From Tetranychus cinnabarinus (lineage: Eukaryota; Arthropoda; Arachnida; Trombidiformes; Tetranychidae), in NCBI GenBank assembly GCA_022266195.1, contig WHVY01000003.1, forward strand, positions 4,712,001-4,776,000: a stretch of 64,000 nucleotides of DNA. The letters are read 5' to 3'. Both the position numbers and the translations under genes were made by a program. Positions 35,630-48,991 of the stretch are shown here, piece by piece. How positions within the stretch are numbered: the stretch's first letter is position 1; every line of letters starts with the position of its first letter. The notes under the pieces are model-generated. The model was given only the letters and a program-made list of their open reading frames with translations, did not search any database and had not been told where the DNA came from.

Positions 35630-35793
35630 AAAATTAAGTTTCGCCCATCAAACAGTTAAAGATACGCATTTAAATCGATAAGATTAGTTTTAATAGAAAT
35701 CTCCATTGCTTTTACAATTGATTTTTAGTCTTATCAATTTAGATGCGTATCTTTTACTGTTTGATGGGCGAAACTTAATTTTCTAAGCTGTAT
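35630..35793. repeat. Tc1/mariner-like MITE with TA target duplication
   Basis: About 160 bp. Arms of about 65 bp, from CAGCTTAGAAAATTAAG to its near-perfect complement ending GCTG, enclose a short loop. It is flanked by TA on both sides. No ORF. Folds as an almost continuous hairpin if transcribed. Confidence 0.85.
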
Positions 35794-36479
35794 AATAAAT
35801 AGATTTCGTTAAAGATTATACAATTAAACCATAAAATTTAAGATAAAATATTAGCTACATTAGCAAAAATTGATTAGCGTTCAGATTCTTTTTCCGATAA
35901 TTGTGCTCACGAACGTACTTTCCTTTCTAGAAAATTTGATTACTTTCTATGGGGATTTTGAGTGCATTTTTAATTTTTGAAACAGAATCATATACTTTTT
36001 ATTGTACAATATACGTTAACAATATGAAATTTCAATAAAAATCTTTTGCAACATGAAATCGAAAAAATTGAAGGAAAAATGAAGTAAATTGCTCTGAATA
36101 AAATATTATTTAAAAAGGTGGAAAGGAATGAATCCAAGTTTTATCTTCAATTGCAGAATCTTGGTGACTATTACAATTTAGAAAAATACAATCAATGGGA
36201 ATTCAAGGAATTATCATTGATCGAAAAATGACTTGATTAGCTTTGGCTTGACTTTTGCTGGAAGTAGGACTCGAGTTTTTATGCTTAATGATGAAGTTTA
36301 ACAGGAAAAAATAATGAAATATTCTTTGCTCGTAACAAAATAGTTTTGGTAATTTCCTAAAACCATTAGCAAAGTACTATCTATTATGCAACATCTAAAT
36401 CTGTCTCTATTATGAATAAACTTTCGTCTACTATGCTTTCGTTGTGATCATTGATGAGGTGTCAGTGATTAAATTGAAT
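35794..36479. other. Intergenic/3' flank of flotillin-2
   Basis: AT-rich, with possible flotillin 3' UTR on the minus strand. No other feature recognised. Confidence 0.4.
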
Positions 36480-39151
36480 TCATTCAGTGAAAAATTTGTC
36501 CAATGACTGAAAATAATAAAAAAATAAATTAGACAATGTTATATGAACATAGTCATTACACTTGGACTGAACCAGTTCCATAACAATGACAATGATTTCC
36601 AATGAGCAAGAAATGTTACTCTCTAAAGTTTATCCTATCAGCACCGAGATGTTAAAAATAACATTTCTTGCTGATTGGAAATCATTGTCACAGTTAGAAA
36701 CTGGTTCAGTCCAAGTGGAATGATTGTATAAAGATCTTATATAGCTTCTTTCTAAATTAAATTGTTTACTAACTTTTGCCACGCTTAAACCGGTCAGTGC
36801 TTGAATTGTCGGCGGGATTTCACTGGCTAATTGTGAAATCGAACTAGTTATTCCATTATTTCCACCTAATAAAATTATTTGTTCAGTTTTGGCTAAAGGA
36901 GCAGCAACTTCGGCAGCAAACTGTAATCATCACCAATAAAAGAATCATTAGAGTCGTTAAAATACATTTGCAATTGATTGTGATCATTACCTTAGGAAGA
37001 GCTTCGAGAGTAAGTGAAAGGATAGCTGCTTCGCTATACTCTTTGTAAGCAGCCGCTTTCATCCTCATCCTTTCGGCTTCTGCTTTTCCGATAGCTTCGA
37101 TGGCTGATGCTTCGGCCGATCCAATAAGCTTTGTTTTCGCAGCTTCCCCTCTAGCAGCCTCCAATGTTTCTGTTTTGTATGCTATTAATATAATGAGAAA
37201 ATAGAAGAAGTTCAATCATCAGCGAATTGTATTGAGTTGTTCTTGAGGTTATAAAAATTTTAAAGAGAAGCAAATCGAAGAGTTTAAACGACTGTTGAGA
37301 TGTGAAACATGAAATTAACTACGCTGTGACGATTCAATTGTTACAGATGCAGATAAAGATTCAGGATCTTCATGAATTTCAGCAAATTTGTGTAATGATT
37401 TAATGTTAAAAATTCACAGCTAAAGTCGGATCAAATTGTTGTTTAAGTTGATTTAGGTTTCAACACAAAAAGTGACAATTGTCTACAACTCATTCAATGC
37501 AGCTATAAAATTTAATATATTGTAATCAATTTAAGTCAATATTTCAATTAATTTCAGATATTTGCGATTGAAGCTACTATCTAAGCAGGTAAACAAGGTG
37601 AAAATAAATGTTAAAGTATCTCAAAAATATTGGCGGTTGATCATTATCCAAGCATAGACAAAACAGGAAGAGTAACGTTAACCCAAATTAAACAAAAGAT
37701 AAAAAATGATCTTTTCAGTTATCATCATTAATTCTGTAGAAAACAGAAAGCATAAATCAAATACATGTAAATAAAAGAAGGATCGAGCAAATTCACATGA
37801 AACACAGAGTTATGGGAAGCAGTTTAAATTCTGATTCCACAGATCTAATTGAATAAATTAGAAAATCAATAGCTGACTTATAAATCAACATAAAAGTGTT
37901 GCATAAAACATGAGTTTGTTAAACATTTTTTGTATATAATGAAGAGCGATTATGTGAAAACAGTGAAAATATGTAAATTGATACTAATTCAATAAAGATA
38001 CTTACCAGATGCGAGAGTTTCTAGTTTAAATGCTTCAGCGTCCGAAGGTAATCTGATCGTCGATTGAAGTTCTTTTTCTTTTCTTATGACTTCTTTTTCT
38101 TCAATAGCAATCTGTTTTCGCTTTTCGGTAACACTTATTTCCATTTCTTCTTTTTTAATAAGCTGTTGCATCTTGGCCGCTTGAAGTTCATAAGCTAGTT
38201 GAGCTTCAGCTTTTTTGGTGTTGACTTCTTGGTCAAATTGAGCTTTCTGTATTTGGTAAATTCGACTACAATCTTCAACTTTAGTATCAGCTCCATACTT
38301 TACATCAAGGGCAGCTTTTTTATATTCAGCTTCTCTGATTCCGGCATCTCTTTCAGCTTGAGCAACACCTATGGTAGCATCCCTTTTAACTGCAGCTATT
38401 CTAGCTTTACCCAGAGAAGCTAAATAATCAACTTCATCGAAAACATCTTTGATTGTGAAGCTGAGAACTTCAATTCCCATACGACCAACATCGGGTGTAG
38501 CAACTTCTCGTACTAAAGATGCAAATTGATCCCTATCCCGGTAAACTTCTTCAACGGTTAGAGTTCCTATTAAAAAAGAGATAGAACATTTAAATTGAAA
38601 CAGTTCGACTAAAGCAAAGTTATTCCAATCTCTATGAGGTTAATTAAGTAAATAATTTACCTAATATAGCTCTCAAGTGCCCTTCTAAAGTCTGGAGTAT
38701 AACTGATTTTATGTGATTGACATCTTTTCCAAGAAATTGTTCTGCTGCTATGGTAAGAAACTCTCCTTCTGTCATTACTTTACATTGAGCAACCCCAGTA
38801 ACAGTTAACGGCACTCCTTGAGAGGTTTCAACATTTTCACATTTTGGAGTTAATGTCATAACTTCCAAAGATAATCTGTTGAAAAAGCAAATGAATTATC
38901 AGAAAATAGAATAAACAATTATGAACTAAAATACACACACCTTTGAACGTCAGTAAGCAGGCACCAAGACCAGGCCCAACCACCGACAACCATAGTTTTT
39001 TTAGCTGATCCGAAGCAGCCACCTTTGTAAATTGTAAGTCAGCATAAGATTGATAAAAGGGAAAATCAGTAATGAATGAAAATAACAAAAATATTACATT
39101 ACCTGAAACAACAAGAGCCTCATTTGGACCAACTGTGTTAATGTTTCCCAT
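36480..39151 (-). CDS. FLOT2: Flotillin-2 (reggie-1)
   Basis: Lipid-raft scaffold on the inner leaflet of plasma and endosomal membranes. Exons: 39103-39151, 38941-39022, about 38661-38875, 38006-38566, 36991-37181, 36774-36920 and 36480-36506; about 423 residues (vertebrate 428). The start MGN gives the N-myristoylation glycine; a nearby Cys in GGCFGSA matches a palmitoylation region. The SPFH/PHB domain (MTLTPKCENVET, VTGVAQCKVMTE, EQFLGKD, TLEGHLRAILGTLTVEEVYRDRDQFA, DVGRMGIEVLSFTIKDV) is followed by the Glu/Ala-rich coiled-coil flotillin region and LTGLSVAK. The last exon adds only SLDKFFTE after an intron with a hairpin repeat and a GTTAGT donor; this terminal assignment is the least certain part. 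Confidence 0.92.
36548..36728. repeat. MITE-like inverted repeat in the last FLOT2 intron
   Basis: About 180 bp with imperfect arms of about 65 bp (CATTACACTTGGACTGAACC...CAATGATTTCCAAT...GCAAGAAATGTTA and complement). If the intron were retained, the flotillin frame would read through part of this repeat. Confidence 0.75.
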
Positions 39152-40892
39152 TTTAATGAAAACTATTATCTTAAAGCTTGATCAAACATATTTAGTCACA
39201 AAACTTATGAATAATAAAAAGTCTGGTGAAGAAAAAACAGGATTTGCTGAGTTAAATTAATCTTCTTTAAAAATTGACTATCGTTAAAAAACGCTGTTCA
39301 AATAAAATGAAAAAAAACACAGTTGACGAAAAATAAAGTTGATTAGTGACTAGTTTATGAAAAAAATTTCAAATAAACGAGAGCAAATATGAAAATACGA
39401 TAGTTCTCGTCATCTAACGGAATAAATTTGAACTAATACAAAATTCATCTAGTTCATGAAAATATCCTCGTATTACTTAATACTAATGAAATCAATTGAA
39501 TCGCTGTTACATATTTATCAAGTGATTAGGAACTGATCCTTGATATCCACTCAGTGCTAGCGGCTCAGACTTGATGCGCAGCAATAACAATAAAATATTT
39601 TATGCATGTCTAAGATCTGGACCTTTTAATTTTTATTTGACCAATAATTTGACAAGCTTTGAGCATAGATCAGAAATGACCATTTGAGTCTGCTTTTAAT
39701 GATAGAGTTATTGATGGAATTGAGGATTTAGAAATAAATGTTAACATTATTTTTCAAGAAATCACAACATACGAGATTTTATTTTATTAAACGTCAAAAG
39801 GGAAGAGCCCAGCTAGAAATGAAAGGTTGTGAATTAAAAAAGAGAGGAATAATACAGAAATTTATGAAATTACATCAAGATGAGAAAAAATGAGATCAAA
39901 AGAGGTATGAGTGGCCATTATAAAGGTGGACAGTCATTGAAAAGTGTATCAAGCGTAGGGATCAGGAGTTGTATGTAAGCTCACGATTAATATGACCAAG
40001 AGTTTATGGCAATTCAAACTGCTATATTTATAATATAATTAGTTGATATACATTTAGACTCAACTCTTTTCTGGCATTTAAGTTTATCAGATTGATTATG
40101 GTATTAATTTACAATATGATTTGATAAATCAAAAGAATTTTGCTCATCAGATATCAGAAATTAATATGACTAGAAAGCCAGAATTAAGAAGATGATAAGC
40201 ATGAAAAATTGGAATCAAAGGATAATCATTTAAAATGAAACAAATCATTCCCTATCCTTGTAATTGTATATGCAAAAGCATAGAAAAGGTGAAAAAAAGT
40301 GATGAGTTGAGATGACGAAGAAAGAGATTGTGAAAATAATTTTCATCACAAGCTTTTAAAACAAATCAGCAATGATGATGATGAGATGGTGAGGTGAAAA
40401 AAGAAAAGGTCCCATTGGTTTGATGTGAAAATAAATAACAAAAATAATAAAAATGATAATGGAAGAAAATTATCAAAAATGAAATTAAAAATGATTTGGC
40501 TTGATCACTTCCAATCGGGTGAACAAATGTAGTTTGATGAATGATGTTTGGTGTTGGGGATGATAGAAAAGAAACAAATTTAAATCCATAATCTGAGGGA
40601 TAAATGCAGGTCACTTGAAATTTCAAGTAAAAAGAAAGTTGTCAGTTAATTTTTAAGCTTGCCAAATGATGACAAACTAGTCAAAGCTGATGACATTAGT
40701 TAATGTTGTTTCTGTGTTATACACATAATTACAATTTGCCTTTTTGATCCATCTAAGGAAAGTACTGTGACCATTTAAATTTCCATCCTATAATCAATGG
40801 AATGATAAAGGTTTGATGATTTGATACACGTAGAAAATTATATAGCCGTAGTGAGTTCTCTACAAGAATACATAAACTTTTAACGAGTTTTG
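39152..40892. other. Intergenic region between FLOT2 and LAR
   Basis: 1.7 kb: FLOT2 promoter side plus LAR 3' UTR/flank. No coding or RNA gene recognised. Confidence 0.45.
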
Positions 40893-43800
40893 TTACGTTG
40901 CATAGTCAAAAGTGCTTATGTATTCCAAGGCAGCACGATAACAAAATTGATACTGATCTTCGGTTTGCACCATTCCGGGTCTTTGAGTTCGGAGAGTTCG
41001 CACTGTTTGAAACAAATCAATCACTCCTTCATTTTGTATTCTATCTAATACAATACTTAAACTGACAAATACACCCGTTCTGCCAACACCAGCACTAAAA
41101 ATCAGAAAGAAAATACGATTTATAATTAAATAAATTGAGAAATGAGACAATTGTTAATTTACAATGTAAATTAAAAAATACATTACCTGCAATGCACTGT
41201 AATTGGTCCTTCTTGACCAAACTGCTCTTTAGTTTTATGCACTTGAGTTATAAAATCAATAAAACCTTCACCAGATTTAGGAACACCTTGTTCAGGCCAT
41301 TCAACGAAGTGGAATTGGCGTATAGTTCGTGACTGACCATCCTACAATAGATAAATAAATAATAAAAATGATAAATTAATGAAAATTAAATACATTTTGA
41401 CATTTACATGCAACAAAAAAAACTTACTCTAGCATCAGTAACTTTAAATTCACGAAGTATATATTGAGGCATATTATACTCGGTGATAGGATCGACTACA
41501 AAGTAAAGATATCTTTGTGAGCGCTCAGAAGGCCAATAATGATGACACTTATCTCTGCCCATTTCTTTTACTTTTGTGAGCATAACAATTATATTGGAAT
41601 TGTGTTCCCACAACATTCGCCAGAAATCTTCAGCTGTCTCAGGGATGGGGCCTTGAGTAGCAATATAAGCTGACCTGTAACGGTAGCCATCTATAAAACT
41701 TGCATTTATATAATCCGAGCCTTCGACTGCTCTTAAAGGTTGAAGAAATACTCTATTGTTTTCATAAGGTAAAATATTCATTAAGCGGTTTTTAAATTTG
41801 TTGCAAGGCAGATTTGCACTGGTAAATTTGCTCGCAGGAGTTTTCATTGAAGCAATCTTTTTGAACTCCAATTCCATACCAGTAATAGTATCACCAGGTA
41901 CAACCTGTAACAACATTTGCACATGGTTGTAAAGGTTTCGAATGGAAACTTCAGTATTACCAGCAATAACAGCTTCTAAGACTGCATCATTGATGAAAAT
42001 GTACTGATCTTCCGTTTGAACCATATAGTTTCGTTGAGCACGTAAAACTGTTACATGACCATAAATGTCAACAGTATTTTCATACCTAAGACGTTCCAAC
42101 ATTGAATCAATCACAATGAAACATCCACTTCTACCAACTCCGGCACTACAATGAACAATCATTGGACCAGCATCGGGTGGGTTCAATATTTTGATTCGTC
42201 TCAAGAACATCAAGAAGGGTGTTGGATGATCAGGAACACCATGGTCAGGCCAAGCAGTAAACTGAAATTGTTTAACCTCACGAGACTCCATGTAGCCATA
42301 GCGTTGTAGAGTAAAAGTTCTTATACAATAATATGCTAACTCTTCCACATTTGTCAGTGTCACTTGCATTACGCCGTAATTTTCCGTGCCTCTGTTAGGC
42401 CAATATTGATCACATTTTACACGTGTGCGTTCTTCTAGCTTAGTCATCATTACAACTGCATAACTCCTCTGTTCCCAAACCATACGCCAAAAGTCTCCAA
42501 TGGTATCAGGTAAAGGTCCTTGAGTAGCTATGTAAGCATTTTGCTTGCGATATCCATCACAATAATTTGCATTGATATAGTCTGATCCAGGAATACCATC
42601 AAGAGTTTGGAGAACAACTCGACTATGGTCATATGCGATGACATTTGCATAACGATTTTTTGGTTTATTGATTTCCATGTTCGAGTTCTCCCAAGTAAAT
42701 TGTTGCCCTGGCTCAATTGATTCGTATTCTTGAGAAAACAATAAATTTTCATCAGCTTTAAGCCGTTCTATGTGATTTGCAAGTTCTGTGACAGGAATAG
42801 GAGGATGGTTAATCATTCCTGCTGTTTGATAAGTGATTCGACGCATTTCAACAGGATCAGAGGGATGAGAGATGATATCACGAGGATCGGCAGTGTTCAT
42901 TAAAAGTTTTAAAGTGGTATCCACGTTAGAGGCTTTGAGCAGTTGACGTCGTCTAATGTAAAATAAATGAAATTAAGTTAGTAATTTATAATGTACAATA
43001 AAAAGAAAAATATTGAAAAAGATTCATATCTTACCTATTGATATAAACCAAGACAACAACTATAATTATTACAATCAATGTTATCATGACAATGGCAACG
43101 ATGCCAAGTAGTCTAGAGCCATCCATGGTTGGTGAAATTTGCGAGATATTAGGTCCGGCATTCAATATCTTTGAAGGTGGTTTGTAAGTTGAATCGGGTG
43201 GGACATTAGGATTCAATGCTAAGGAGAACGGGCTGCTAGTGAATAGATTCTGAATGATAAAAGATAATTGAAAGCGAAAAGAAAAAAATTTCATTAAGTC
43301 AAAGCAACAAAAGTTTAATGAACTGTCTTTGATGGAACCAAATTGTAAATATTTTGCTTAATAGTTTCTTATATAAAATTGATTGTAATAAACGATTTAT
43401 AATCATCTAATGTAAATTATTGATTGAGTAAATATGCAGAGGTTGTGGATTTTATTTTCAAGGGCCTATGCATGCAATAGCTTGAAAGAGCCTCAATTTG
43501 GTTGATGTTAATTGAGTCATGAAATTTAGTAAATAAGTTAAGGGTTCAACAATAAATCATTTGCCCATAGCTGAATAATCTCAAAGATTTAGTAACAATC
43601 AAAAACTTACAGAGAAAACAAAGTATTAATAGGTTTATAGAATGAAAGTTAGAATGAATTAGTTACAGTAATTGACTAAAGCTAAAATAAACAAAGTAAA
43701 ATGGGGAAAAATATTGCAATATCATTTTTTAAACATATGGATTTACTTGGTGAAAATGCATCATCAGCTTATACTAGTTGACTGAAAATCCCGAAAATCA

Positions 43801-46800
43801 GATAATCATTAAGATGATTTGGCTATGTTTAGAAAAGGCTATTTTCAATAATTTTGTTGTATATATTGGAATCAGCTTTCCTCTGTTCAAAATCATCCAC
43901 AGCAACATCTTGAATTACTTGACATGTAATGAACATTAATCTATCTGAGAATAATAATGATAAAGAATCTGAGTACAATAGAAATACCTTTATTAAACAA
44001 TGGAAGTCTATGTTAATAAAATGTGAACGACTAAAGGAAATTAAAATCCTGTGTTTCAGCATTTCCTCCAGCCCTGAAAAAATCATCAACTTCTCCGGTT
44101 GTAATTTTCCAGTCGTCTGATAGATCTTCTTAACTATCTGACTACGATCCGGAGTTCAATGATTCAATAGTTTACGATTCTCGAAAAAAATTATTAGACA
44201 AAGAATGTGTTGAATAATTTTTTGACTGGTCAAGCTGATTTAATAATAAGATTTTCATTATGAGTTTATGTTGGGAATTTTATAAAAGCAAATAAAGAGG
44301 GTTATTGTTAAATGAATAATAATCATTATCAAGTTGTATTCATTGTTTATGAGGCTTCGAGTCACTCTGCTTTTAATGCTATAAAAAAGTTACTTGTTGG
44401 ATTTTATTGCATTTACATGTAAAATGAAAATATAAAAAAAGTGACTGAGTTAGAGCTGAATAATCTGGACTTATGCTTTTCCATGATTTAGAATCATATT
44501 AAAAAATAGAAGAAAAATCATGAACCACAAAATTCCTAGCAATTTCTGTCTTAATTCTCTTTATCGAACACTAAACAAATAAAACATTTCAAGGATTCTT
44601 TCATTCACATGATGAAATATTAAACTATAAAGCCTAGAAAGCAAAGCAAAGTAAATTCTATTTCAAGATAAGAATAGAGTGTTCAGAATGGAAGGCAGTT
44701 ATCATTAGTCAAGCACAAGAGAAGTATGGAAATTCATTATTCACATTCCAATAAGAGTAAAAGACTCGAGAAGACACACAGCTTTAAGGAGTGAAAGAGG
44801 TATTATGTATTGATTCAGTAAATCTGTTATCTCTGGGTTATGCATTATGCATTAATAATGAATCAATCACTCAAGTAAAAAAAATAATATTACACTATAC
44901 ATATATTCATTAACATTACTTATAAACAAATTCCCTGGTTTTAGCTTTTTTAAGAGTCAAATTTCGCAAGATGAATTAAAATGAGACAAATAAATCATTC
45001 CAAGTAGTGTTCCAAAGATAGTTCAACTAATTTCAAATGATTAACCTTACCTTATGAGGTGCATCAACAATAGCTCGGACAAATATTTTATAATAAACAT
45101 TTGGTTTGAGCTTACGGTTACGGAATCCATTGTATTTTTTACCATCACCAAGTGGGAATTGACTTGGCACTGAACGTCTAGGAAATTTAGCCGCAATATA
45201 GGGACCCAATTTTTCCATTGGCGTTTCTGTTAACTCCTCGATAGTGTATAAATCTGTTTCTTTGGTGGCAAATTGAGATGGAACAACAACGAGATAATAA
45301 TGACTAATTGGGCCATACTCTTCAGATGCTTGAGGCAATATGACATTTATCTCTCCATTTTTGACAGAAAGGAAATCTGGTTTTACCATAGGCTTTGGAG
45401 CAGCCATAGCTGTGGTCACAGTTTTACGAGCTGGAGGTCGGTATGTCTTGTCAGCAGGCAATGCAGTTACATTAACTTGATAACTGGTGAAAGGCATTAA
45501 ATTGTCAATAGTGATCTGTGTTGTGCTAGCATTGACCTCAATTTTTGAAGGAGGAATTGGCAGAGTTTTGAGCATACTAAGGCTATCGTAAAATTCTTTG
45601 TGAGCTTCATAAGTTATCAGGTATCCAATAGGATTTAATTTTGTAGGTTGTCTCCATGATAGACTCATGGTGTGAGTTGTGACAGTGTAAGCGCGAAGGC
45701 TGAGTGGGACATCAAACGGTGTGGTTCGAACAGTAATTAATTCAGAAAGACGACCCAAACCTTGATTAGTATAAGCTGCAACTCGAATAGCATACATAGT
45801 ACTAGGCTTGAGTCCAGTCAATTCAACAGACCAAGTTAAAACAACTGTCTTGTTAAGCCAAGAGTCAAGATCTTCAACTGCATTTGTTTGTGCGTAAAGA
45901 ACAGTGTAACCTAAAATATCAGCAAAGAAAGGCATCTGGTCCCACCAAACTTCAACGGACTTCTCGGTAGTTGCCATTGCTTGTACATTTGTTGGTGCAG
46001 GTGGTACATCAGCAGGAGTTTGGATTTGAATTCGATTACTCCAAGGTCCAGGTCCTTTGGATGTAAAGGCTCGAATTTTACAAGTATATTCAGCATTTTC
46101 AGTTAAAGAGCTGAAAACAATACGAGTATCGTTAGTGAAACGCTCTTCAACTGCAGTGTCAATAGGTTTCTGAAAATGTATCCCATAATTGGTGATCCTT
46201 CCATTTCTATACTCAGGTAAGGGCGGGTCCCAAGTTATTACAACAGTTGTTGGTGTTTGTAATCGGTAAGTAATATTTTGAGGTGGAGCTCCAGGAGGAC
46301 CTTCGGGGGTTTCAATGTAAGCCACAGCTTCTTGGCCCCAACCCATGCTACTTTTACCCGCTAAACGAAAAACATATTTGACACCACGATCCAAATCTTT
46401 TATAATTTTACTCTGCTCTTGGGGATTAATTTCCAGCTCTTCCAGATTAGTGTCAGTAGCTCGACCATATTTGAGTCGATAACCTAACAAAGCACCATAG
46501 GTATGCTTAGGCCGAGTCCATTGAACTTCAATAGTCATTTGAGGTTCATCACTCATTAGTCTAATTAAAATATCTGGTTTAGTTGGAACACCTCCCAATG
46601 TGCGAACCTTAAATGATTTACTGCGGGTTCCATCACCTTTACGAGTTATTGCTGCAACCTGAATATTGTACAATGTATCAGGTTGCAAAGATGTCACATT
46701 AAACTCTTTTGCGTTAGGGTCAAGCACATCAAATTTAATTGGATCGTTCAAAAATTCCTCTCGATTTCCTGAACTCATTTCATGAACATAAATTTGATAT

Positions 46801-48991
46801 CCACGTCTGACACCATGCTGATCAATATTGGACGGTGGATTCCATTCCACACGGATCGATGTACTGTTGATTGGGACAGCTTTGACATCTCTTGGCTCTC
46901 CTGGAACTATATTTGCACAAGAACACAATACAAAAAAGAAAATTTTGATTTTAAAATACATGTTGAGTGGAACTGAAAAAAAGAAAATAAATCGTCAAGG
47001 TATCACATCACTTTTCAATTTTCGTGAGTGCTTGCTGAAAATAATTAAATTATTATATATCTAAACATTTATGATGTGTAGAGTATTTTATTACTTGATG
47101 GTCATTGAGAAGATTAAGTGACAAGAATCAGGTGTTATGCTGTTAGCTAAATAATGATTATAAGAAAAACGTTAGCCTTGACAATTTACTTTCTTAAATA
47201 AGTTGTATAAATGTTGTCTTTAGTATATGTGGACCATAGACGGGTAATTTAGACAATGGACAAAGATGTTGTTAGTTTGAAGATTATATTGATTAGTGGA
47301 ACAGAAAATATTTTTACAGCGTGAGCATAAAAAATACGTTAATGTGCATAAAAGTAAATAAACAAGCAGAGACAAGGACAGGGGAAAACAAAAAATGTGT
47401 TAAATTGATTAAGGAATAAGTTTGGAGGATAGCAAATAAAGAAAGTGAGGTTAATCAGGGAAAATTCAGAATTGATTTGGCATCTTGACATTTATGAAGA
47501 AAATGATTTGATACAATCTATCAATTAATCTGTAGCTGATGCGATTTTACGGTTAATTTTACTGTAAGAGCAAAAGAAAGTTATTAATTCATTGATTCTG
47601 AGTGGTTATCTCATTTTTTTTACTGTTCAGGTTGATTAAGCACGATTATCGATAGTTGATTGATAGATCATAAACCATAAAGGTTATGTAAGTTAGCAAG
47701 CTATCTGGTCACTGACGGAACCGATTCTTAAAATTTTTAAGTTCAAATTGTCCGACTAAATGATAAGAATAAGAAAAATATACGGTATGTAGAATTTCTC
47801 ATGAAAACAAATGCGAAGATCACCATATCGCTGATCAAATTGGTTTTGTTAATCGGTTAGTTTGAAGAGATTAAGAAGAGAGAAGAAGTTAGTCAGAGTG
47901 TAAACAAGAGACAATGAGATGAGACAAAAGACAAAAGATGTTAACCAGATGGGGACGCTTCAAAACGTCTTGAACAGAAGGGTGACTGAAATAGTATTAA
48001 AGTTAGTTTTTCTCGTTTCTCGATTATAGTTTTGGTTATTTAATGTATTGAACAATTTGTTCTGTCAACATACCAGTCTCTTCTGATGTGGTAGGCCTAG
48101 AAGCAGCCTCTTCACCAATAGGAGTGCTTGCTAAAACCTTACTTGAATTTGATGTCCACTCTAGATTGGATGAAACATTAGAAACCTTACCAAATATTTC
48201 CGTTTTAACAGCTATTGGTGGGGTTGCTGCTCCTTCGCCAATATTTGATTTAGCCGCAATCCATATGTAGTAAAGAGTATCAGGATATAAATTTTCGATG
48301 ATATAAGTATCCGTTGGTGCTATAAATTGTTTTCCTTGGTTATTTTCAAAGGTATCATTCCAATACAATTCATAACCAATTATGTTTTCACCAGCATTAG
48401 GTGGCATCTTCCATGTTAGTTTGATAGAGTGGGGACCCTGAGCAACAGCTTGTAAACCCAAAGGCTGATTTGGGACACCTTGTTTTGTTTTCACTTGCAC
48501 TGGCGGTGAAAGCGGACCTTCACCGCGAGATTGAATTATTGCAGAGACACGAATGGTATAAATAGTTTCACGTTGAAGTTCACTAATTGTTATCAATTGA
48601 CTATCATCGACATCAAGATAGTCCCAAAATGATATTGGTTGGGACGGATTTGAAGTATAATAAACACGGTATCCTGATATCTGGCCTAAAGGTTGTTCCG
48701 GTCTCTCCCAATCAACCACTACTGTGGTATAACTTAATGCTCGTGCTTGCACATCCCGAGGTGGGGTACCAGATTGTGCTACTAAAAAATAATAAAGTGA
48801 AAAGGCCAGTAAAATATTGGGAATAAAGAGTATAATCAAGCAATACAAGCACTGCAGTATGTGTGCTTTGAAGAGAATAAACAAAGCATTTTTCAGAGCA
48901 ACTGAATAGCCAACTCACCTTCATTGTTAATGTTTAAACCTAAACTAGGATTTAAGCTTAAGTAATAAACCAAGATAAGCAGTCGAAGCAT
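40893..48991 (-). CDS. Lar: LAR-type (PTPRD/F/S) receptor tyrosine phosphatase lacking Ig domains
   Basis: Transmembrane phosphatase for axon guidance and synapse organisation by family. Exons: 48919-48991, 48191-48781, 45051-46906, 43035-43249, 41428-42952, 41187-41341 and 40893-41094; 1,538 residues, phases consistent. Exon 1 encodes a signal peptide (MLRLLILVYYLSLNPSLGLN) and joins directly to an FN3 repeat (GTPPRDVQAR). Seven clear FN3 domains follow, plus a membrane-proximal module; then the transmembrane helix (LLGIVAIVMITLIVIIIVVVL). Catalytic D1 has KNRYANV, WPDHGVP and VHCSAGVGRSG. D2 has WPEQGVP and VHCSAGVGRTG (WPD changed to WPE, typical of the weak second domain) and ends FDYAT. 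The three N-terminal Ig domains and first FN3 of canonical LAR are absent and not found between exon 1 and the divergent neighbour at 50.4 kb. Confidence 0.9.
43250..45050. other. LAR intron before the transmembrane exon
   Basis: 1.8-kb AT-rich intron. No nested gene or repeat recognised. Confidence 0.6.
46907..48190. other. LAR intron with coding-like edges at both ends
   Basis: Upstream edge (48036-48190): the exon frame stays open for 51 more codons past the donor before TAA. Downstream edge (46907-46971): a second acceptor at 46973, then an ATG and 22 in-frame codons (MYFKIKIFFFVLCSC) resembling a signal peptide, leading into the next FN3. The middle is AT-rich and unremarkable. Confidence 0.55.

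Noticed and set aside
45051..46961. LAR ectodomain part as a separate gene starting at 46961
   Set aside because: As the main model: the acceptor at 46907 joins in phase to the exon at 48191 and restores a continuous LAR FN3 array. Kept only as an alternative-isoform finding.
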